A DNA stretch of 6,574 nt from Gammaproteobacteria bacterium UBA4475 (lineage in GTDB: Bacteria > Pseudomonadota > Gammaproteobacteria > Pseudomonadales > Azotimanducaceae): positions 12,851 through 19,424 of the forward strand of contig DGOD01000381.1 of the NCBI GenBank assembly GCA_002389265.1, read 5' to 3'. The notes beneath the pieces were generated by a model. That model was not told the origin of the DNA, did not search any database, and saw nothing but the letters and a program-made list of their open reading frames with translations. Below, piece after piece: positions 1 through 3,668 of this stretch. Position 1 is the stretch's first letter, and every line of letters starts with the position of its first letter. A program made the position numbers and the translations under genes.

Positions 1-49
1 GCCTTTTCTTAGGCGGCTAGCCTTAGGGGGAGAGACTCAGGGGAAAGAC
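1..49. other. Short flank downstream of the acyl-CoA synthetase gene
   Basis: These bases lie just past the stop codon of the minus-strand acyl-CoA synthetase gene. They contain the palindrome GGCTAGCC (14-21) flanked by two CTTAGG copies. No stem followed by a T-run is present on the minus strand, so I cannot call an intrinsic terminator here. No gene is visible. Confidence 0.4.
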
Positions 50-1591
50 TCAAGACGCCAGATTTTTACCGTGATCTTGCCAGTAACGATCTTTGAGAAG
101 GCGTTTGTAGAGCTTGCCCGTGGGATGACGGGGTAGTTCGGCATCAAAGTCGATGCTCCGAGGGCATTTGATATGCGACAGTTGTGAACGGCAGAATGCG
201 ATCAACTCCTCCTCCAGCTCAGGGCCGGCATCAGCCATATTCTTGGGCTGCACTACGGCTTTGACCTCTTCGCCAAAGTCAGCATTGGGGACCCCGAAGA
301 CGGCAACATCCATCACCTTGGGATGGTTCACAAGAATATTTTCGGCCTCTTGTGGATAGATATTCACACCACCCGAGATGATCATATAGCTCTTGCGGTC
401 GGTCAGGTAAAGATAGCCGTCCTCATCAATGTAGCCCACATCTCCTAACGTGCTCCAGCCCTTCGGATGGCGAGACTCCTGGGTCTTGGCCGCATCATTG
501 TAATATTCGAATTCACCGCCGCCTTCAAAATAAATCGTGCCGGTGTCGCCCTGCGCGACTTCCGCGCCTTCGTCGTCGACGATATGCAACACGGCCGTCA
601 GTGCGCGACCCACCGAGCCCTTGTGTGCGAGCCACTCCTCAGAGTTAATCGCCACGAAACCGTTACCCTCTGAACCAGCATAGTATTCATGGATCACAGG
701 CCCCCACCAGTTAATCATCTGCTCTTTAACGAGAATCGGACACGGCGCCGCTGCGTGAATCGCACACTGCAGGCTGCTGACGTCGTACTTGAGCCGAACA
801 TCTTCATCCAACTTCAACATCCGGATAAACATGGTGGGTACCCACTGAGAATGGGTGATTTGATAGCGCTCGATCGCGGACAAGGCCGCTTCCGGCTCGA
901 AGTGAGACATGACTACGCAGGTCATGCCGGCCAATATAAATCCCATGGTGAAGGTCAGTGGCGCCGCATGATACAAAGGAGCCGGGCTGAGATAGATGCT
1001 CTCTTCTGTCGCGCCATAGAGCATCTGAAACAAGTTAGGTCCAGTATCGACCCCAAAACCTTCCGTCGGCAACGGCTTGAGCACCCCTTTCGGCCGACCC
1101 GTAGTGCCGGAGGAGTAGAGCATGGCGATTCCGAGGCTCTCATCGGCGATCGGTGTGGTTGGCATGGCCGCAGTGGCTTCCTCCCAGCTGTCAAAGCCAC
1201 CGATCACGCCGTCCAGCATGTAGCATTGTTCGATATTGGGCGCATTCTCGATGAGTCGTTCCACCACCGCCTGCTGACCGCGAGTCGTGATAAACACCCT
1301 GGCGTTACAATCCGAGACGATATACGCCACTTCCTGCTCCTGCAGCCGATAGCTGATGCAGGTGAAATATAAACCGGCCCGCATAGCAGCCAGACAAATT
1401 TGAATATAAGCCACATGATTTTCCATCATCACTGCAATGTGATCGCCACGCTGCAAGCCTAGCTGGCGAAACAGCTGAGCGGCCTGATTTGATGAATCCT
1501 CCAGCGTTTGCCGTGTAATGATCTCGCCTGTTTCTGCCATGATATAGGCGGGCTTGTTCGGCTGTTGTTGTGCTAGCACTGCTGGATGCAT
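50..1591 (-). CDS. AMP-forming acyl-CoA synthetase (ANL superfamily, FadD-like)
   Basis: A 513-residue cytoplasmic enzyme expected to activate a carboxylic or fatty acid with ATP to an acyl-adenylate and then transfer it to coenzyme A. The ANL motifs appear in order: the phosphate-binding loop YSSGTTGRPKG at about 159-169, YYAGSEGNG at about 303-311, GDVGYIDEDGYLYLTDR at about 383-399 with the ATP-ribose Asp384 and the hinge region, GGVNIYPQE at about 407-415, and PTGK near the C-terminus with the catalytic lysine at about 493. The length is normal for the family. The frame stays open upstream to an ATG at 1678, but I chose the ATG at 1591: it has AGAGGA six bases upstream, and the 29 extra residues look like translated leader. 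It is transcribed away from the PilZ-like gene. The substrate is unknown: medium/long-chain fatty acid and aromatic or terpenoid acid ligases share these motifs. Family call is firm, substrate is not. Confidence 0.93.
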   Translation of the reverse strand: MHPAVLAQQQPNKPAYIMAETGEIITRQTLEDSSNQAAQLFRQLGLQRGDHIAVMMENHVAYIQICLAAMRAGLYFTCISYRLQEQEVAYIVSDCNARVFITTRGQQAVVERLIENAPNIEQCYMLDGVIGGFDSWEEATAAMPTTPIADESLGIAMLYSSGTTGRPKGVLKPLPTEGFGVDTGPNLFQMLYGATEESIYLSPAPLYHAAPLTFTMGFILAGMTCVVMSHFEPEAALSAIERYQITHSQWVPTMFIRMLKLDEDVRLKYDVSSLQCAIHAAAPCPILVKEQMINWWGPVIHEYYAGSEGNGFVAINSEEWLAHKGSVGRALTAVLHIVDDEGAEVAQGDTGTIYFEGGGEFEYYNDAAKTQESRHPKGWSTLGDVGYIDEDGYLYLTDRKSYMIISGGVNIYPQEAENILVNHPKVMDVAVFGVPNADFGEEVKAVVQPKNMADAGPELEEELIAFCRSQLSHIKCPRSIDFDAELPRHPTGKLYKRLLKDRYWQDHGKNLAS

Positions 1592-1597
1592 GATTTT

Positions 1598-1603
1598 TCC
1601 TCT
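1598..1603 (-). promoter_or_regulatory. Ribosome binding site deciding the acyl-CoA synthetase start
   Basis: On the minus strand this reads AGAGGA, six bases before the ATG at 1591. No comparable site precedes the ATG at 1678, so it supports the shorter 513-residue product. Confidence 0.7.
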
Positions 1604-1659
1604 GGGCAAATACCGATTGGGCCAATGAAAACCACTGACGCCAGTAATTAAGCCCAACA

Positions 1660-1866
1660 ATGCCAACAGATGAATCAAAACTCAAGTCGTCCCTGCGCAA
1701 AGCTGAGTGCCGCAGACCAAACTTCAGACTTGAGAACACGAAACTGGCGTTCAACATGACACTGCAGGCCCCATTGAAAGCTCAATTGAACTATGCCAAG
1801 AAACTACAGTCAGAATACTTAACCCGATACACAGCCAAGTACCTGGCTATGAGTCAAGATCTATGA
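1660..1866 (+). CDS. Small ORF before the PilZ-like gene, doubtful (68 aa)
   Basis: I do not recognise this product. The frame gives 68 residues from ATG 1660, or 36 from ATG 1756. Neither start has a clear ribosome binding site. The part after Met33 is lysine- and tyrosine-rich and could form an amphipathic helix (NYAKKLQSEYLTRYTAKYLA), with no signal peptide or membrane segment. Its last five codons (MSQDL) lie in the first unit of a 14-bp tandem repeat, and its stop TGA (1864-1866) overlaps an ATG at 1863. If the repeat were reduced to one copy, this frame would run straight into the PilZ-like reading frame. It may therefore be a detached N-terminal extension of that protein, a coupled leader peptide, or chance. 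Comparison with relatives would decide. Confidence 0.33.
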   Translation: MPTDESKLKSSLRKAECRRPNFRLENTKLAFNMTLQAPLKAQLNYAKKLQSEYLTRYTAKYLAMSQDL

Positions 1867-1888
1867 GTAAAGATCTATGAGTGATGAT
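1847..1888 (+). repeat. Triplicated 14-bp repeat, each unit carrying an ATGAGT start
   Basis: Three head-to-tail units: CTATGAGTCAAGAT (1847-1860), CTATGAGTAAAGAT (1861-1874) and CTATGAGTGATGAT (1875-1888). Units 1 and 2 differ at one position; unit 3 differs from each of the others at two. Because 14 is not a multiple of three, the three ATG codons (1849, 1863, 1877) fall in three different frames. The frame of ATG 1849 stops at TGA 1864-1866, overlapping ATG 1863. That frame encodes only MSKDL and stops at TGA 1878-1880, overlapping ATG 1877 of the PilZ-like gene. The result is two successive ATGA stop-start overlaps, an arrangement that allows termination-reinitiation. Confidence 0.95.
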
Positions 1889-2329
1889 CAGCACCAGCCA
1901 GAACACAGTCAATATCAACGGTACTTACCTGCGGACCTGCGCATCACTGTTGCGTGGCCGGGGCTCTCCGGGTGTCTCAAACCCGACCCCGGGGTCATCT
2001 GCCAGGATTTCAATGGCACGGCCTTGCAGTTTGGCAGTGCTCGGGCCTTCAACGTTGGCGAAAAATTGATTTTGGATATTGATCTGGCAGATATTCAGCT
2101 GAGCGAATTAACTGCCACCGTGACCAGCTGCCACCGAGTAAGCGAGGGACAATGGTCTACAGCGGTTAATTTTTGCTTCACTAACAAGCTCATGCAAACC
2201 CCTAGTATCCGCTGCAACCTGCTTCAAATCGCTGACCGGTTGCGCTCTATGACTGATTCTTCGACCCATATCACCGAGCGTTTGCAGCACCCGCAATCAA
2301 CTAAACCGCGGTATAACCGCCGTCGATAA
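1877..2329 (+). CDS. PilZ-like domain protein with degenerate c-di-GMP motifs
   Basis: A 150-residue soluble protein whose pattern over about residues 14-101 resembles a PilZ domain: an arginine-bearing entry (QRYLPADLRI), a strand-turn segment GVICQDFNGTALQF at 39-52, a basic/hydrophobic stretch ending in GEKLILDIDL (61-70), and a final strand WSTAVNFCF (93-101). PilZ proteins normally bind cyclic di-GMP through RxxxR and (D/N)xSxxG. Here the second motif reads DFNGTA (44-49), with Asn for Ser and Ala for Gly, and the first arginine (Arg15) has Ala at the +4 position, with the next Arg only at 22. Binding may therefore be lost or altered. The C-terminal 40 residues are polar and end in a basic RYNRRR. 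The ATG lies in the third 14-bp repeat unit and has no strong ribosome binding site, so expression may depend on upstream translation. The fold call is by eye and moderately sure. Confidence 0.72.
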   Translation: MSDDQHQPEHSQYQRYLPADLRITVAWPGLSGCLKPDPGVICQDFNGTALQFGSARAFNVGEKLILDIDLADIQLSELTATVTSCHRVSEGQWSTAVNFCFTNKLMQTPSIRCNLLQIADRLRSMTDSSTHITERLQHPQSTKPRYNRRR

Positions 2330-3086
2330 CCAGCTCGCTACCCGTAATGAATGAAGCATCATCGGATGCCAAGAACACAATGCCCTTGGCAATATCGTCA
2401 GCGACGCCGAGACGTCCGATGGGATGGCGTTCAGTCAACATTTCCCGGAGCCCCTCTTCGGTCATATTACCTTCATCCATATGATCCACCAGGTCCCTGA
2501 CCAGGGGTGTCCAGATAAACCCAGGATGAACTGAATTCACGCGGATGTTGTAACCCATGTTGCCGCAATAGACAGCCACCGACTTGGACAGCAGGCGCAC
2601 CCCACCCTTTGAGGCGTTGTAGGCTGCGCTGGCGCCACCCACCATCCCCATCACGGAAGACAGGTTGATAATGGAGCCACCACCGGAGTCCTTCATCAAC
2701 AATACCGCCTTCTGAGTACCCAGAAAGACCGCATCCAGATTAATGTTCATGACCTCGCGCCAAGTCGCCAGCGTTGCCTCTTCAAAGTCGGGTAAACCCG
2801 CACCGCTAACCCCTGCATTGTTCACTAGTATATGCAGCCCACCATACTCAGCCAGGGTCGCCTCGCAGACTCGCGTCCACGCAGATTCGCTAGTCACGTC
2901 ATGCTGAACACAAATCGCCTCACCGCCTTGGTCTTTGATCGTCTCGACGGTTTCTTCGGCGGTCACCAGGTTGATGTCGGTCACCACCACCTGGGCACCC
3001 GCTGCCGCCAGTAATAAAGCTGTCGCCTCACCGATACCGCTACCGCCGCCAGTCACGATGGCAACCTTACCTTCCACTTGGTTCAA
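2301..3086 (-). CDS. Short-chain dehydrogenase/reductase (classical SDR)
   Basis: A 261-residue NAD(P)-dependent oxidoreductase of the classical SDR family, cytoplasmic and probably tetrameric as is usual for the family. The cofactor motif TGGGSGIG is at 12-19, Asp37 ends the second strand and favours NAD(H), and NNAG is at 89-92. The catalytic tetrad is Asn116 (in MNINLDAVF), Ser143 or Ser144 (NLSS), Tyr156 and Lys160 (YNASK). The HPGF segment at 187-190 and the C-terminal IDGGYTAV are typical of the glucose, cyclopentanol and hydroxysteroid dehydrogenase-like group. The start is TTG, chosen because AAAGGAG lies seven bases upstream and no in-frame ATG exists nearby. Its 3' end overlaps the convergent PilZ-like gene by 29 bases. 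Together with the nearby acyl-CoA synthetase it may serve lipid, steroid or alicyclic catabolism, but the substrate cannot be read from sequence. Confidence 0.93.
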   Translation of the reverse strand: MNQVEGKVAIVTGGGSGIGEATALLLAAAGAQVVVTDINLVTAEETVETIKDQGGEAICVQHDVTSESAWTRVCEATLAEYGGLHILVNNAGVSGAGLPDFEEATLATWREVMNINLDAVFLGTQKAVLLMKDSGGGSIINLSSVMGMVGGASAAYNASKGGVRLLSKSVAVYCGNMGYNIRVNSVHPGFIWTPLVRDLVDHMDEGNMTEEGLREMLTERHPIGRLGVADDIAKGIVFLASDDASFITGSELVIDGGYTAV

Positions 3087-3093
3087 TCTGAAA

Positions 3094-3100
3094 CTCCTTT
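3094..3100 (-). promoter_or_regulatory. Strong ribosome binding site before the TTG start of the SDR gene
   Basis: On the minus strand this reads AAAGGAG, seven bases before TTG 3086. It is the reason for accepting a TTG start: the N-terminus it gives (MNQVEGKVAIVTGG) is the normal SDR length before the TGxxxGxG motif. Confidence 0.8.
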
Positions 3101-3292
3101 GTTTGGCTGATTAATAAGCATTGGTTCCGCCGCAGTGTATCCCATTAGCCGGCGATATTAACCGTTGCGCCGCTGAAAATAGCGCTGCGCCGCCTGCACC
3201 CCACTTCAAAGACGAAATTGCACGATTATTTATGCTCAAATCATAACTGAAAATATTGAAAAATATTCACCTACCTTTTTGGCCAAAACATT
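3101..3292. other. Divergent intergenic region between the SDR gene and the nrdJ operator
   Basis: No gene is visible. The SDR promoter should lie here, but I found only weak candidates: on the minus strand TATTAA (rc of 3111-3116), or TATGAT (rc of 3240-3245) without a convincing -35 partner. An AT-rich block at about 3246-3270 holds two AATATT copies and a partial FNR-like TTGA-N8-TCA pattern too weak to call. Confidence 0.4.
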
Positions 3293-3308
3293 TAACTACA
3301 TGTTGTGT
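3293..3308 (+). promoter_or_regulatory. NrdR box 1 (upstream operator half)
   Basis: TAACTACATGTTGTGT matches the published NrdR-box consensus acaCwAtATaTwGtgt at 12 of 16 positions by my count, including the invariant C and G and the full GTGT end. NrdR is the zinc-ribbon/ATP-cone repressor that senses ATP/dATP and shuts off ribonucleotide reductase operons. The box is paired with a second site exactly 32 bp downstream, which is the usual three-helical-turn spacing of tandem NrdR boxes. Confidence 0.78.
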
Positions 3309-3331
3309 TTAAAAAAACAATAGAGCACAAT
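3303..3331 (+). promoter_or_regulatory. Possible nrdJ promoter embedded in the NrdR operator
   Basis: A weak sigma-70 pair, TTGTGT (3303-3308) and CACAAT (3326-3331) with a 17-base spacer, matching three and four of six consensus bases. Its -35 lies in NrdR box 1 and its -10 in NrdR box 2, so bound repressor would cover it. The position is sensible but the match is poor. A start site near 3338 would give a leader of about 330 bases. Confidence 0.3.
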
Positions 3332-3340
3332 ATGTGGGCT
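3325..3340 (+). promoter_or_regulatory. NrdR box 2 (downstream operator half)
   Basis: GCACAATATGTGGGCT matches acaCwAtATaTwGtgt at 11 of 16 positions by my count, with core CAATATGTGG matching eight of ten. It starts 32 bp after box 1, leaving a 16-base gap, so both sites lie on the same face of the helix. The pair predicts cooperative NrdR repression of nrdJa-nrdJb. Confidence 0.75.
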
Positions 3341-3401
3341 TTTAGGGGACTACCTCGAAATTGCCGAAAGACTGACTAGTGTCTGAGCATCGACTAATCA
3401 A

Positions 3402-3442
3402 AGACTGCATAGAGGCAGTCTCTAGGCACTTTTAGAGAGACT
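3402..3442 (+). promoter_or_regulatory. Two mutually exclusive 7-bp stems in the nrdJ leader
   Basis: Stem A pairs AGACTGC (3402-3408) with GCAGTCT (3415-3421) around a six-base loop. Stem B pairs AGTCTCT (3417-3423) with AGAGACT (3436-3442) around a 12-base loop. Both are perfect and share bases 3417-3421, so only one can form at a time. A second competitor for AGTCTC is GAGACT at 3457-3462. Shared-strand alternatives of this kind are typical of attenuators and riboswitch expression platforms. No folding energy was computed. Confidence 0.5.
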
Positions 3443-3447
3443 CGATA

Positions 3448-3482
3448 GACCTGAACGAGACTGGCCAGGGCCCATTTAGGTC
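3448..3482 (+). promoter_or_regulatory. Leader stem-loop with 8-bp stem
   Basis: GACCTGAA (3448-3455) pairs with TTTAGGTC (3475-3482) over eight bases with one G-U wobble. The 19-base loop contains GGCCAGGGCC, which could form a small inner helix. It lies between the alternative stems and the terminator-like hairpin. Confidence 0.4.
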
Positions 3483-3488
3483 GGCGTC

Positions 3489-3566
3489 ATGTGCGAGAAA
3501 GTATGTAGCGGCATGCGCTGCTATTTTCAGCTAGACGTGAAAGTGAGAAGCCAAAGTGAAGCATGA
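3489..3566 (+). CDS. Possible 25-codon upstream ORF in the nrdJ leader
   Basis: ATG 3489 opens a 25-residue frame (MCEKVCSGMRCYFQLDVKVR... ending SQSEA) with three cysteines in its first 11 residues. AGG at 3478-3480 sits eight bases upstream. Its TGA (3564-3566) overlaps an ATG at 3563 that opens a seven-codon frame (MNAEALR). It spans the 3506-3523 hairpin, so translating ribosomes would melt that stem. Short frames like this arise easily by chance and I have no homology support. Confidence 0.15.
   Translation: MCEKVCSGMRCYFQLDVKVRSQSEA
3506..3527 (+). terminator. Weak terminator-like hairpin inside the nrdJ leader
   Basis: TAGCGGC (3506-3512) pairs with GCTGCTA (3517-3523) over seven bases, one of them a G-U wobble, around an ATGC tetraloop. 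TTTT follows at once (3524-3527). The shape is that of an intrinsic terminator, but the T-run is only four long, so efficiency would be low. As an attenuator it would act before nrdJa. Confidence 0.25.
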
Positions 3567-3597
3567 ACGCTGAAGCATTGCGTTAAAAAGAGACCAA

Positions 3598-3622
3598 CAC
3601 AGTCACCTAAGCCATGACTGTG
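3598..3622. repeat. Perfect 8-bp inverted repeat 46 bases before nrdJa
   Basis: CACAGTCA (3598-3605) and TGACTGTG (3615-3622) are exact reverse complements around a nine-base spacer. The repeat ends 46 bases before the nrdJa ATG and could be an RNA hairpin near the ribosome binding site or a DNA operator. There is no T-run after it, so it is not a terminator. Confidence 0.6.
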
Positions 3623-3659
3623 ATAACACCAAAATTATTCATCTGAAGTGTCAAACTAT

Positions 3660-3663
3660 AGGA
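3660..3663 (+). promoter_or_regulatory. Ribosome binding site deciding the nrdJa start
   Basis: AGGA sits five bases before ATG 3669. The upstream in-frame GTG at 3648 has no comparable site, which favours the 720-residue product. Confidence 0.55.
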
Positions 3664-3668
3664 CTAGC

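Larger units (their letters stand above)
3341..3668 (+). promoter_or_regulatory. Long, inverted-repeat-rich 5' leader of nrdJa
   Basis: About 330 bases separate the NrdR operator and probable promoter from the nrdJa start. No long ORF covers them. They hold at least five inverted repeats, listed separately, and five copies of AGACT or its complement AGTCT: AGACT at 3369, 3402, 3438 and 3458, and AGTCT at 3417. An 8-base direct repeat, TGAAGCAT, occurs at 3557 and 3571. I see no B12 box, so this is not a recognisable cobalamin riboswitch. From memory, a candidate structured RNA named after nrdJ has been described by comparative genomics upstream of such genes; I cannot tell whether this leader matches it. 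Regulation by RNA structure is inference. Confidence 0.5.

Noticed and set aside
33..52. Direct repeat AGACTCA at 33-39 and 46-52, similar to AGACT copies in the nrdJ leader
   Set aside because: The element is only seven bases and the second copy contains the acyl-CoA synthetase stop codon. The resemblance to the distant leader is probably chance.
689..1372. 227-aa plus-strand open frame
   Set aside because: It lies wholly antisense to the acyl-CoA synthetase gene, shows no family motif, and its His/Arg-rich composition is that of a shadow frame.
1592..1678. N-terminal extension of the acyl-CoA synthetase with a hydrophobic, signal-like start
   Set aside because: The first 16 residues look hydrophobic, but the ATG at 1591 has a good AGAGGA site and family members start near this point, so the segment is more likely leader DNA.
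1305..1757. 150-aa minus-strand open frame overlapping the acyl-CoA synthetase start
   Set aside because: Most of it is an alternative frame of the acyl-CoA synthetase gene and it has no recognisable domain.
1786..1816. Sigma-70 promoter for the PilZ-like gene (TTGAAC ... CAGAAT)
   Set aside because: The two hexamers match four of six bases each, but the spacer is 19 bases, so the pair is not distinguishable from chance.
2308..2320. Bidirectional terminator between the convergent genes
   Set aside because: The stem is only five bases, has no T-run on either side, and lies in the conserved SDR C-terminal codons.
3256..3269. FNR/Anr-type site in the AT-rich block
   Set aside because: Only one half resembles TTGAT; the second half does not match ATCAA well enough.
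3341..3668. Adenosylcobalamin (B12) riboswitch before the B12-dependent enzyme gene
   Set aside because: No sequence resembling the conserved B12 box was found. Established B12 riboswitches near RNR genes usually control the B12-independent enzyme, not class II.
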